This document shows, piece by piece, positions 22,080 to 33,144 of a DNA stretch of 64,000 nt (positions are counted from its first letter, which is position 1; every line of letters starts with the position of its first letter). The position numbers and the translations under genes were made by a program. The notes beneath the pieces were generated by a model, which saw only the letters and a program-made list of their open reading frames with translations, made no database searches and had not been told where the DNA came from. The stretch is from Trebouxia sp. TZW2008 (Eukaryota > Chlorophyta > Trebouxiophyceae > Trebouxiales > Trebouxiaceae): contig BDIU01000280.1 of NCBI GenBank assembly GCA_002118135.1, positions 220,836-284,835 of the forward strand, written 5' to 3'.

Positions 22080-25000
22080 TTATAGGTATTTGATTGGACC
22101 CTCCAGGCTTCCTTGGGAGAATTGTCTTACAATCGCTTCTTCTGACTTGTCAAAATCTGCTGTTGGCCCTTCCCACACGACCTGGCCCTGCAAACAATGC
22201 AGAACAGAACATTCAGCACGGCCCGAAAAGATCAAGCGCTTGACGAAAGCTTGTGCATTTTGCGTGTTGCACCTTACTGCCAAGCCCAACATCGTGATGC
22301 TTTCGGCACATTGAGCCAGACAGGGGTCTTTCCGTGATGCTGCAAATCATTGACAGCACTAAGCAAAACAGCAAGCATCAGCTGCATTCTGCAGCTACAA
22401 GCAGGAAGCAGTGCAGGTGCTCAAGCCAGTGCCGAGCAGTTTTGACAACAACCAATAGCATGTCTGCAGCTGGTATGACCAAGTGCAAGAAAGTCAGAGC
22501 TCACAGATCAATTCAGCACTGCACCCTTGACGTTGAACCTTACAGTCAATGTGCAGAAGCACATGCACAGTACTACTACTATGCATGAGGCATAACTTGG
22601 GACACACATATATTGCCTGTATTGGAGCATGCATAGTATTGACTCACTTCAAGAGACTGTACCTCATGCAAGAAGACAAGTCTGTCCACAGCTCTCCTGA
22701 TAGTGCTGTGCTGGTGTGTGACCACTATATAGCTGGAAATGCCCTCTGTCGTTTTCCTCTGACCCCTTGTGCTCTGCAGCGACCTTATGAGGTCCTCAAC
22801 TACAGTGGAAGCCACGGGATCAAGGCCTGCTGTTGGCTCATCATACATCACAACCTGCAAGGCAAAAAGCACCATTGCCTTTTGGGGTCTAAGAGATAAG
22901 CCAAGCGCTGTGAAATATAGCTGGAACAGCCCTCTGTTGCTTTCCGCTTGCCCCCTGTGCTTTGCAGCAATTGGGTGAGATCTTTGACTATTGCAGGAGC
23001 AAAAGGACCAAGGCCAGCTGTTGCTGCACCATACATCACAAGCTGCAAAGACAAGAAGGAAAATAAACTATATGCTCCTTGCGTCAATTAGATAGAAGCC
23101 AAGCGATGTACAAAGATTCCTGATCAGTTCATAGCCTGCATCGTTCACAAGTGAACTTCTGAGGTGTTGAGCTCAAAGGCGTAAATTACTTTCCAAGAAC
23201 GTGCATCTGGTCATGACTTGTGCAAAAGTTTGCTAGATGACATCACCAAACTATGCTTTGGTGACTGTAGGTCTTGTGCTGCAGGAAAGGTCGACATGCG
23301 AGTGGTGTTGAGGGCACCTTTGTAGGCAAGTTCTGCAGGCCTTGCATGATCAATGACACTTTCTTGTGCTCTCTGCTGCAAACAGCGATTTGGCGGCGCA
23401 AAAGAAGATATGCATAGGTGCAATGAACCTGCAGACATGGCGCCTTTGTTGACAGATGATGCCATATCAAGGTGCTGGCGTATATGTAGCCTTCAAGTGT
23501 TTATGTTTGATTCTGTTGAAAAGGATCAGATGAATGCCTGCTCTGCGTGGTCATTCTCATTGTCCCTGATGATGGCTCTGGCCAGAGCGACCCTCTTCTT
23601 CATGCCACCAGACAGCTCACCGGGAAACAAAGGCTCCACACCAGACAAGCCTACTGCCTTCAATGCTTGCGCCACAAGCTCCTGGAGGTCAAATGTTCAG
23701 CTCCGTTTACACGTTACGAGCACAGCAGTAGAATATCCAGCACCAGAATGCGCTGTGTCGAAAACCACGGGCATAATCATTCCTTTTTGCGTCTATGCTT
23801 CATGAATGCTCTGCAGAGAGAATGGCAACATCACCTGCTCGTGTAAGGATGAGAATAGTGAAGCTGTGACAATATGCCATGCCAAGCAGAAGTGTCAGAG
23901 ATGTTGCTCAAACACCTGATGCTGCAACAGTCCTCCAAGATTCCGTTAATAGACATATTTGATTTCATGATTCAGCATCTGACCTTGCCAATGCACATTG
24001 TAATGCGCAAAGCATGCTAACGCCAACCCACTCTGGACAACAGCTTCAGCCACTCGCGACAGGGCAAGCATGTGCTGAGCAGCTGCTGGGATCAGGCAGT
24101 AGTATTATCACACTACTCTCACCTCAATCCGGTCTTTGGGCAGGTTGCTATGCTCATACAGCATAAAACCCACATTTTCTCTGACATTGAGGGAGTCAAA
24201 CAGGGCGCCATTCTGGAACACCATGCCAACTTTGAGCTGACTAGCAAGGTCCTTGTCATCTGCCAAAAGGCCCTTTCTGGCTTTGCCCTTGATCAAGACC
24301 TGCCCCTGGAGCAACAGCATCAAACACTGTCAGGTAGTTGGATCAGAAACTGCTTTATACATGACATGCGGTTGCAGCTGGCAGCTTGCTGGCATCATGC
24401 TCGACAGAGTATGAGACAAATTCAAACGGGACAACATGGCAGGAACCTTTGTGGGATGACTCCAGCAGGCACCTTCAGCATACGACTTGATACGAGTTTG
24501 GCGACTACCCACAACCATGATGACATTATACAAGGGCATGCAACCGCATGACAATCACGCCCAATAATGTCAATGTTTGAAGGCCAAAGATGTGCATGCA
24601 AATGCTTGACATGTCATACCACATCAGGCGTCAGTAAGCCCGCCATAATCCTGAGTGTGGTTGACTTGCCCGTGCCAGAGCCCCCGATTATGCCCACAGC
24701 CTCACCCCTATGTATGGTGATGTTAGCCCCTCGCAAGATTGGTTTGCTGCCAAATGACTTGTAGACATTCTTCATCTCTATGAGCACATCACCCTTGGCA
24801 GATTGTGGTGCTGCTACAGCTGCTGATTGAGCAGGCTGTGGAGAGGCTGGTGCTTGAGCTGAGGAAGATGCTTGTGCTGGGGAAGCTGAGTTTGAGCGTG
24901 AAGAGGATGCTTGTGAGGGCAGTGACGGTTCCTGGTTACACAAGACCCTCTGTGAGTGTTTGTGCTGTGACCTTACTCATGACACCTTCACTGTAACACA

Positions 25001-25225
25001 AGCACAGAACACAGGAGCTTGGCAAGTGGTTGCTGCAGGAAGTGAGTGCCTCACTCGCCAGCCAAACGCCTCGCATGCCTTTCCAGCTGAACGTCTGTCG
25101 ACGCCCTGACGAAGTCGTGTCCGCTGTGCAGCCTGACTTCTCGATGTGCTACCTTTTGCTAAATGGTATCTGCTGGCAAGCCCTGGTGCATGCAGTTCAC
25201 AAGGGCACAGGAGACTGCTGATCAT
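22080..25225 (-). CDS. TGD3: Chloroplast lipid importer ATPase TGD3 (ABCI13)
   Basis: Six exons (24986-25225, 24620-24949, 24123-24305, 23538-23681, 22663-22854, 22080-22187) join in phase to 398 residues. The first about 130 residues are a basic, Ser/Ala/Gln-rich leader fitting a chloroplast transit peptide. The ABC ATPase then shows YKSFGSKPILRGA, Walker A GGSGTGKST (about 169-177), Q-loop MVFQNGALFDSL, signature LSGGMKKRVALAR (about 274), Walker B VVMYDEP (300-306) and H-loop VVTHQHST (about 346). The run LDPVASTVVEDLIRS and C-terminal GSLEGPIKYL are specific to TGD3 and its bacterial relative MlaF. It powers the TGD1-2-3 complex of the inner envelope, which imports ER-derived lipid into the plastid. 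The exon ending at 23538 has no GT donor before its frame stops and seems to use CAG|GCATTC. The intron before exon 5 holds a dead copy of that exon. Confidence 0.95.
22906..23042 (-). repeat. Dead copy of the TGD3 Walker-B exon
   Basis: Begins after a TTTGCAG acceptor, 188 bp upstream of the real exon start at 22854, and stays similar for about 130 bp. The Walker B and D-loop residues DEPTAGLD read GAATAGLG, so the acidic catalytic residues are gone, and the frame fails before the H-loop. Confidence 0.92.
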
Positions 25226-26287
25226 GACCTCAACACGAGGCTACGTAGGCAAGCTGCGTCTGGCAGGTCGCGATGGCATAGCCACAGCTATGTCTTCCAG
25301 TTGATCTGGTACTCGACTTTGCGAAATTTCGTTGCCACCTTCGATGCCAACGCCGAGCGCCGGGCCTGGAGGCTTTGTGATTTGGCTGCACTAGAGCCTG
25401 AGGCTGCTTGCACCGTCAGAGCGCCCGAAAGTGCCGGTCAACGCTTCGCAGGTCGGAATGCCCTTCTGAAGCTTGTGGCAATCTTGCAAGCAAAGCACGC
25501 AGCATGATGCATGCAGCACGAGTTGCAGCATGACATTTCTGACATGACTCTTTGATTGGCAATGTGTGCTGCTTACGTCTGCTGTTGACCTTACAGACGC
25601 TGGAATAGTTCGAACATGCAACACTGAAAATGCATGGGTCTTGACATGATTGCTGAGAAATGGTCCACAGCGCTCCATTGTCTGCAAGGTTTGCAGGCTA
25701 TTGACCTGTTGACTTGCATCGGTTTCAGGTTTGCATTCGATAGTCTACCTGCGAACGTTGCTGACAATCCTGTTACAGCATCACTGGCTGTGTTGAGAGC
25801 TGTTACTGGGACGAGTTCAGCAACGTCTGTGTGCACTTCAATGCACTCAGTACGTATCTCGTCTTGTACAGACATCTTTTAGCATCCTGTTCTGCTTGAC
25901 AAGCTGCCAAATAGCAAAAATGCAAGGCCATTTTGTATTGCACTTGTTGTGTCTGGCATGCCTAGACCAAGATGACTAAGATCACTATGCACCTTCGAAC
26001 TCAGCTATGGCGAACTACAACTGCGGCAATTCTGCGACCGATGGTGGACGCCTGCTGCTGCACATTCTGCACAAGTTGCCGTGCACATACTGAACAACCC
26101 AAGCATGGGTCAGATTGAGCGATGACGCTAGGACGAGGGATTCATGCAGAGCGCTTAGTGCAAAGCGTGTCGCGTTTCCTGAGCGATCACTTGCAGCAGC
26201 AAAGGTAGAACCTCAGTCGTCATAGTTGTTTCCGTCATGTCCCTCCCGTGCCGCTGGCGAGGCACTACGACCCCTGGTCCTTAGCTC
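25226..26287. other. Divergent intergenic region TGD3 / mTERF
   Basis: About 1.06 kb between two head-to-head genes, expected to carry both promoters. Open frames exist on both strands around 25590-25880 but match nothing I recognise. Confidence 0.5.
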
Positions 26288-29267
26288 ATGACACTGTCGT
26301 ATTGTAGGAGCCCGTCGTCGGCGATAAACGTGCTTCATACAGCCCAACTGCTGTTGCAGCCAGCAAATGTACAGCTACTGCATGAGCCGTTTCTTGTCTT
26401 GTTCCAGTCGCCCCTCAGTCGGCCTGTATCGCTTGTCAGTAACTGCAGCCCAGGAGCAAGCCAAGGATTTTCCCGTTTTTATGGCACATCCGCAGCAAGC
26501 CAGTCTGCAAAAAGCGCAATGCAGCTCAGCAATGTGCAAGACAGGCACAAGGCCAGCAGAATGCTGTCTGCACTGCTTCGCCAGTCTACCACCAGCATGC
26601 CCTCGATAGCACAAGATCAGAGCAGCAAGAAAACGCTTGCACCGGGAGCCAAGAAGAGCATTGCCGCTACAGCTAAGAATGTAGGAGAAATGCTGGCACA
26701 GAACGCAGAGAATGCATCTGCAAAAGCTGCTACAGCAGCAAAGAAGGCAAAAAAGACAAAACCTGCATCCACCAAAAACTCTGCCAAAAGCTCTACAAAA
26801 AGTTTCACAGCTTCTAGCTTGCAAGTGAAGCAGTCCAAAGCAGCCAGCAAGCAAGTCATCCCCAAGAAAGCAATGACACAGCTGCAGAAGCAGTTGCGTG
26901 CCATACTCACGGAAGCAGCAGTTTTGCCGCACTGGCAAGGCCAACATTCTGGCTTCCAAGCGTGCCAGGACAATGTCAAACTTCTGTTTCAGCTCATCTT
27001 TACTCCACCCAAGAGAAAGAACGCTGCACAGCATTTCCAAGCTGTGCAACCCACAGAAGCCGCCATCAGTCAATGCCTGGAACAGATTGTGCCGGTGTTG
27101 CTGATGCCAAAACAAGCGCCTGCTCAGAATATCATGGGGGTTGCGGAATTTCTGCAAGACATCATGCACTTGAGTCGGGAGCAGATCTTCAAGTGCATTT
27201 GTGAAGAGCCGTCAATACTGCATCTGGATGTGTACCAAGATTTGATGCCCATGCAAGACTACTTCAGCACTTTGAACTGGGAGCCTCAGGCGTACAATCA
27301 CATGATTGTCAAGTACGTTTGCTGCTTGCAATGCTTGCCATGTGTGCATCAGATCTCCAAGTGCATTTGTGAAGAGCCTTCAGTGCTGCATCTGGATGTA
27401 CACCAAGACGTCATGCTCATGCAAGACCACTTCAGCATGCTGAAATGATGTTGAAAATCAAGTGCACAATTGCATGATTGTCAAGTATGTGGTTGCTTGC
27501 AGTGCTTGCCTTTCATGCATCTGACTTACTGGTCTGTTGAGCAGACATCGCATGTGCTAGGCACTGTTTGATACACGTCTGCTTGGCATGAAGCTGTGGG
27601 TTCTGCTCACTGTATGCCAAGGCCATCTTACCATGTACATGTTCACTTCAAAGCACTTTGTGGCCTTTGTGGCAGTTCATTGTCGTGCAGCGCAGTGAAT
27701 AAGCAGCAGCAAAGTGAGGCAAGCAGTGACTGTTTGGCTGTGTGTACAGCCTGTCAGGGAACATGCCATCACGACATTTGTGTCATGTGGATTCAGACTG
27801 TCAACAACTGCCAACTGTGTGCATGCAGGCATCCGCAGATCCTGCTGTTGCCGCTGCAGCAGTATCAGCGCAACATAGGCTACCTCTTGGGACAGGGATT
27901 GGAGCAAAGGGAGATCCTGGGCATGTGGCTTCACAGGCCAGGGCTCTTGATAGAGCCCCTGAGGCTGCTGCATGGCGAAGTGCTTGCCTTGCGGCAGGCT
28001 GGCCAATCACTCCAGGTGCGTATGCTAATCTGCTCGTTCTTGCGCTTACTCAGTCATGATCTTACTTGCTCACTCAGCCATGCACTCACTCGCTCACTCA
28101 GTCATGTACTCACTGCCTTATTCAACATGCGACCAATCACCTTAATGGTCATGCGGTCACTTCTCTCTCTCGCTTGCTGTTTTGCCTGCTTGCTCGCTCG
28201 CTCGTCTGCTTGCTTGCTCGCTCTCGCTCGCTCGCTCGCATGCCCACCCACCCCTTCACTCAACCGCCGACTTACTCGCTCACTCGTCCGGTCACCCATC
28301 CTCCCACTTACCTACCCAAGCACCCTTCCACAATTCTAAGCACTTGATCACTCACCCAGTCATACATATATTTCCAGTTCTGTATCAGCCTTGCAGCCTC
28401 TACTCTTGCTTCAGAGAGCTTACACGGTTGTGTAGTCTATGTAGCAACAGGTTACCTTTCCAGAAATTGGGTACAGAAAGCTGATAAGGCTCTTGTTGAG
28501 CATGCAGGATCTGGCCTTGCCAGCCAAAGACAGGATTGCACCGCTGCTAGAGCCCAAGGGGCAGCTTGTCAGCCCAGGTGAGAACTTACTGTCACATTGC
28601 TGTCGTAATGCTGTCACAAATTTGAGAGATTAAGCCTTTGCTAATGTACCTTTCAAAAGATGCCTAAGCGGAAAAGCCCTTGGCTAATGAGATGCTGTTG
28701 CGCTTGACCATGAATGTGATGTGACAGCATCTGGTACAATGCAAGATTTGGACCCATGTGATGAAAGTACTCCCTTTCTGGTTAGGCCCACCATTTGTGA
28801 CCTCCAGAGCGTAGTGGTGTTCTGTTTGACGAGCACATAATACTTCTGGTATAGGTAGCACATAATACCTAGGGTGTTGACAAAGCATAGAGATTAGGTA
28901 CCGTGCTGCAGGTTATGGGCAGCTTGTACCACAACATGCAATTACAAGCAGACCGCAGAACGACGCCGTTTCAGCAGTTGTTGGAACGCCGCAAGCTGTC
29001 TACAAATGGAGAATGAATGCCTTCATCCTGAAAAGGTTTATTGGAATCTACCAGACCCCTGGGAACAAGTTTTATGTCAAAGGTCCTTTTGGGAAGAGGA
29101 ACGGCATCGTCAGGCTTCAGAGGACGTATGACTCCATGCTTGATGCTGCCAAGGTGTACGACAGAGCTGTGCTGGAGCGTTTTGGGACAAACACAGATGT
29201 GAAACTGAACTTCCCTGCAGAGGCTCTGCTACAGGATGACTCGTCTGCGCCTTTGCTTGCTGCTTGA
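26288..29267 (+). CDS. mTERF-domain protein, possibly fused to an AP2 domain
   Basis: Exons 26288-27312, 27829-28015, 28451-28577 and 28912-29267 splice in phase to 564 residues. The first about 75 residues are rich in Ser, Gln and Arg without acid residues, fitting an organellar transit peptide; a Lys/Ala-rich linker follows. mTERF-type helical repeats begin near residue 290 (LSREQIFKCICEEPSILHLD; HPQILLLPLQQYQRNIGYLL; EQREILGMWLHRPGLL). Family members bind nucleic acid and act in organelle gene expression. The last exon carries an AP2/ERF-like domain (RFIGIYQ, then LQRTYDSMLDAAKVYDRAVL, LNFPAE), a nuclear DNA-binding domain. If the 28577 donor is ignored, the mTERF part ends at a stop near 28632, and AP2 would be a separate short gene starting at the ATG at 29013. 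Both readings are open; two genes is the conservative one. Confidence 0.7.
27347..27491 (+). repeat. Decayed copy of the mTERF exon 1 3' part
   Basis: A copy 168 bp downstream of the end of exon 1, reading KCICEEPSVLHLDVHQD, against KCICEEPSILHLDVYQD in the exon. It then runs into stop codons but keeps the downstream GTCAAGTATGTGG donor-like region. Confidence 0.9.
28040..28330. repeat. CTCACTCG-type low-complexity tract in an mTERF intron
   Basis: A pyrimidine-rich run of CTCA, CTCG and CTTG units filling most of the intron between 28016 and 28450. It explains the long Leu/Ser/Ala-rich open frames on the plus strand. Confidence 0.85.
28912..29267 (+). CDS. AP2/ERF-like domain exon
   Basis: Terminal exon with a single AP2-like domain of about 60 residues: FIGIYQTPGNKFYVKG at the start, a central AAKVYDRAVLERFG helix and the closing LNFP motif. 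The usual WLGTF of plant AP2 is replaced by RLQRTYDS, as is common in algal members. The exon begins in a phase that fits the mTERF exon ending at 28577. If it is an independent gene, the first ATG is at 29013 and the product only 84 residues. Confidence 0.8.
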
Positions 29268-29578
29268 TCGTGTATGATGAGGTGTATCTGCAGTGACAAC
29301 ATGTTGAATGTATACCATACCCTCGCTGCTGTGGTTTTGATGTTATTGAGTTGTGACACTGTGCTTGTATCCGTACAAGTTGGGCAGCGTGAATACAGAT
29401 TATGTGCGGGGCCTCCGCTGTTTGTGATTAAGCCATTGGTGCCTCACGGTGAATCAAGAGGCATGGGCTGTGTGCTGCGACTGTCATTTAGACAGTTTGA
29501 TCAGCGCTGTATTGCTGATGTTCGATGCACAGTGATCAATGCAAGCTTGATCAACAGCATGCATGCTGCACCTAGCCA

Positions 29579-30682
29579 ATGTTGAACATGCACATATACA
29601 TATTGATCAATATTTGGGCCCCTGTCCTGCCAGCGGTGTTGGCGTTTGGTGAGCTGTACAGCCGCATCACAGGCCAGCCTGATACCAATGGCTTCATCAA
29701 GATCTACTCTGTGCTGCTCATGATCCCAGGTGTGCGCAGAAGCTGCCAAAACCCTCAACACCATTTTGCCTGCCACACGGTCCTGGTGCATATGTAGAAT
29801 GCACGTCTGCAAGTCAGCATGCTTCAAGGCTTTGTGCAATCAAAGCCTGCCTGCTTGGAAAAGATTTGCTACCGGCACTAACATGTGTCACTGCTGTTCA
29901 TGTGATTGGCTGTTGTGTAACAGGCGCTTTCATCTAGCATCTTGTGACATGGTGCGTGCTAGCTGCAAGAGATGCTGTCACTGCAGCAATGGGATGCATT
30001 AGACTGTCTCATAAGCGTGTGAAGATTTCACAGTTGCAAGTGATGATGTCTGCGTTCAAACAAGTTGTCTGGAAAGTTTTGTTATCATGCAGGTGTCAAT
30101 CTGCTGCAAAAGAGTAACCTGGTGGCAGGAGTACTGCTGAATGGCATGTTTCGCCTGGGAACTTTCACCTCTGCAGTTGTGCTTGGTGTGGTAACTGACA
30201 ATATTAGCTCTGAAGTCAAGGTAATTCATTGGCTGCGTGCTTCCATTGCCGTTATTTTGCCAGTGATCATGCCACAAAACACAGAAGCCTGCCATACAAT
30301 GTCCACATTCAGCTGCAGCAGCTTAAAGTCACCTGTCATTGCTGCCAGTTGATAGGTCAACACAAGCTGGTTGGAGGTCAAGCTTTGCCTTTGCATCTCA
30401 TGCTTCTTGTCAATGCAGCAATTGACTTGGCAGCTTGCGAACTTTGGTATGCTTAGAACCAAGCACTGTGTAAACAATGGCAGTGTAAATTTTTCGTTCA
30501 GTTTCTGGGCCAAACTAGCAGTCACTGCCTTCAGCTTGTACATGATGTTGTGCAAGGTGCTCAAATCGCGCGGTTTGCTGCCTTCAACATGCTCATCATG
30601 CAACCACTGCCATGTGTCACAGGCCATTCGCAGTGGCAATTACCCTGTCATGGATATGGACCACATCCTGGTGCTGAACTGA
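29579..30682 (+). pseudogene. CASTOR/POLLUX-like ion channel remnant
   Basis: Exons 29579-29729, 30093-30220 and 30623-30682 join in phase. They code a hydrophobic start (ILINIWAPVLPAVLAF), a second membrane stretch (GTFTSAVVLGVVTDNISSEV) and then AIRSGNYPVMDMDHILVLN. This matches the junction between the last membrane helix and the first nucleotide-binding region of CASTOR/POLLUX-type cation channels, where the family continues with Trp-Asn. Here the Trp position is TGA (30680-30682), yet the next codons still resemble the family (NRQTIPLVRL). The several hundred residues of RCK-like domains expected downstream are not found. I read it as a truncated, inactivated copy. A readthrough or a sequencing error at one base is possible but would not supply the missing rest. 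Confidence 0.5.
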
Positions 30683-31149
30683 AACAGACAGACAATCCCA
30701 CTTGTGAGACTGTACCTGCAGTAGTGTTGACGCAGCGCTGTACACGTGCACCGCAGGGCCACTGGCGTTTGAGCTGCAAGGAGTTGAAATTTAGCCGAGG
30801 TGTGATGGCAACAAAACGAAATGTCTAGGCAGAGACGGTAGAATTTTTACGGTAGAAAGCAGGCTCCTTGTTGATCTAACGGAGCTGTTTGCCGCTGTGG
30901 GAAACCTTGAATTCTGCGGATTGCTTGACGTTGTACAGACACAGCGTCAGGTTGACGCTTGAGTTGAACCGACGTGAGACGTGAAGAGCACCCGTGTCCT
31001 GTAAAACAAGTGAACGGCAACTGTCTGCTCATACGGCTGGAGTGGCTTACCCTTGCCTTGCGCAAGCCGTTGTGCCAGTGCCAGCAGAGTCTCAAATGGT
31101 GACTCACAGATCGACACTGCCCTTGTCCCACACTTGCCTCCCAGTCAGA

Positions 31150-31556
31150 TGTCAATTTCTTGTCCTCGCTGAAGTGCACTGAGCTCAAGGTGACCTTCAG
31201 CTTCGACGTTGCACCTGCAGCCTCACGACTGCTGTTGCATCCCAAGGAAGCTGCTGGCTTCCACCATTTCGTGCCTGACTTGGTACGGTCAAGTCAGTCA
31301 AACCTATGACTCTTCAGGTCCATTTGTCTGCAGCCATTCTTCAGATGACCCACAAGCCGCTCAGCTGCGCGCAGTTTGCTGCTTTGTTGAAGAACATAGA
31401 CCCTGGTCTCAGCCCTGCCGCTGCTCAGTTGTGGAGTGCTGGAGTCACAACTGAGAAGGTGCTCATGAAATTGACAAAAGAGGACATGCATCGGGCTGCC
31501 ATATAATTTGGGTGACAGCGTCCGTATCTACGATCATTATCATCCCGAAGGTCAGT
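31150..31556 (+). pseudogene. Possible SAM-domain coding segment with frameshift
   Basis: An open segment from about 31152 to a GTACGG donor at 31283, then from 31318. The latter reads QLWSAGVTTEKVLMKLTKED and M-H-R-A-A-I before TAA at 31504-31506. In the +1 frame the sequence continues as NLGDSVRIYDHYHPEG up to a GTCAGT donor. The two halves together look like one SAM domain (LTKEDM...LGDSVRIYDH). The candidate intron between the two parts is only 35 nt. No start codon or clear partner exons were found, although phase-compatible open pieces lie at 32139-32380 and 32390-32532. Gene identity is unknown and it may be a relic. Confidence 0.35.
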
Positions 31557-32389
31557 CTCAAGTGCATGTGACTATTGTTGATGCGTGTCACATGATTGTG
31601 ATTGTCTTGTGTGTGCATAGCTTCAGCTTCATGCTTGCCTGCCTCAATTGCTCAGCCAATTCTGGCTTTTGCTGCAACGTGCTAGGGTGGGCAGCAACTT
31701 GGCATAGTTACAATGCACCGTGTATTGCATGGCAGACACAGCAATTGTGCTCCCAGCTTGCTTCAACTGCACATTTGATGTGTCAAAGCCCGCATCAAGC
31801 TCTGATGCAAGTGCCTATTGCAAACACTGCCATGTGACTGCAGCAAGGCTGTGTGCTCATCGTGTTCTTTTTGATGTGAGTTCATCTCAAACACATGTCT
31901 AGCCTTATGGCTACTGTTGTGTATGTCCTGCTGGTAAAGAGATGCTTCTCAAGCAGAGCATGCGCAGGTGTGTCAGCCCATGTGAGATGCTGCCAGCTGC
32001 ATCAGTACTCCGTCATGCACCACAAGCAGCCACAACAAGCTTCTTTCTGTGGTTGCTGTGTGAAGTGCTTTGCCCTTTGTCATGTGGTTTGCCGCTCATT
32101 CCAAAGTTGCTCTGGCATATTGTACTCATGCTGTTGCAGGTCCCTCATCTACAGTCATGCATCTAGACAAGACAGTCAGGAAATGGGGTAGGGCGTGCTG
32201 GCACATCTGATTGCAACGACTGTGCACTGCATACCTGGGGACAACGAACTTGTCTGTTCAGGAAGCAATGTCGTCACAACCAAAGTCAAAGACAAAAGCA
32301 CTGAGAAAGATACAATTCCATTGTACTTGGCAGCCGGAGAGCCAGAACAACTACTGGGCATGTGCGCATGCTGCACGTAAGAGACATGA

Positions 32390-32532
32390 TGCCTCATTTG
32401 CCGGACACTTTCCCTATCCTATTCTGTGAAGACCGCCCCCCTGCTCTTCAAGCTGGAAAGGCGCTGCATAGCGACTTGAATGAGCTGTCTTTGGAAAGCT
32501 TTCAACCTAATACTGAACTGCTTGTATGGCCA
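32390..32532 (+). CDS. Unassigned exon candidate
   Basis: Open frame MMPHLPDTFPILFCEDR... ending ELLVWP at a canonical GTAAGT donor. Codon content looks coding. It does not splice in phase into GPAT9, whose first exon is downstream at 33145, so it probably belongs to the unresolved SAM-like locus upstream. Confidence 0.3.
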
Positions 32533-33144
32533 AGTAAGTTCCAAGCCTCAGGGCAAGTGAGCTATCAAGTTTCCTGCTCCCTTTGTTCAAGTTGTCTGCA
32601 ATGTTTCATTCTTGTGCCAAAGCTATTAGCATATGCTCAGTGTCCAGACATGTTATTACAATTGCAGGCACATTGGGGTTAGCAGTGTTGTCAGCAATGC
32701 ATTTGGGATACAGCACAATCAGCAGCAACTGCCAGCATTTTGTGACCTCAGTCACAGCCGCAATACACAACAAAGTTGACAAGGAGGACTGAAGCTGTTC
32801 CTTGTGTTGTGTGCCAGAGCCTGTGCAGTAATCAAGTAGGGCCACAACCGGCATCGAAACTGTCACAGCCTAGGAAGGAGCTGGACTGGTCTGTCTGCCT
32901 GATGCTCATGCTGTGTCCTTGCAAGACATGAAAGCTAGTCAAACAATTCGGTCAACATCAGTTCTGTGAGCAAATTAGATGCTGCGGATGCGCGGAGCGT
33001 TCTGATGTTTTTGTTTGGCGACTGTGGTGCTGGCGAACAGACCAATCTGCAAGCAGCGCTTTGTGTTTGACGTGCTCGCGCCGTTCAAGACCCGGTCTGC
33101 AGTGATCCGTATGACCTAAAGCTGAGAGTGCAAGCGATTGCGCG
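32533..33144. other. Presumed GPAT9 promoter region
   Basis: No exon was supported. The final about 150 bp before the GPAT9 start are GC-richer than the surroundings, as expected for a 5' UTR. Confidence 0.45.

Noticed and set aside
26375..27169. 264-codon open frame on the minus strand
   Set aside because: Antisense shadow of mTERF exon 1; Lys/Ala-rich coding gives a Cys/Phe/Leu-rich opposite frame with no family similarity.
28066..28484. Ser/Leu/Ala-rich frames around 28.1-28.4 kb
   Set aside because: Explained by the CTCACTCG-type low-complexity intron tract.
29274..29585. 103-codon plus-strand frame after the AP2 exon
   Set aside because: No similarity, and it is not needed by either neighbouring gene; probably 3' UTR of AP2.
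30847..31245. Minus-strand frame starting MGCNSS, resembling an N-myristoylation signal
   Set aside because: The first codon is TTG, not ATG, and the plus strand of the same stretch has a better case for coding.
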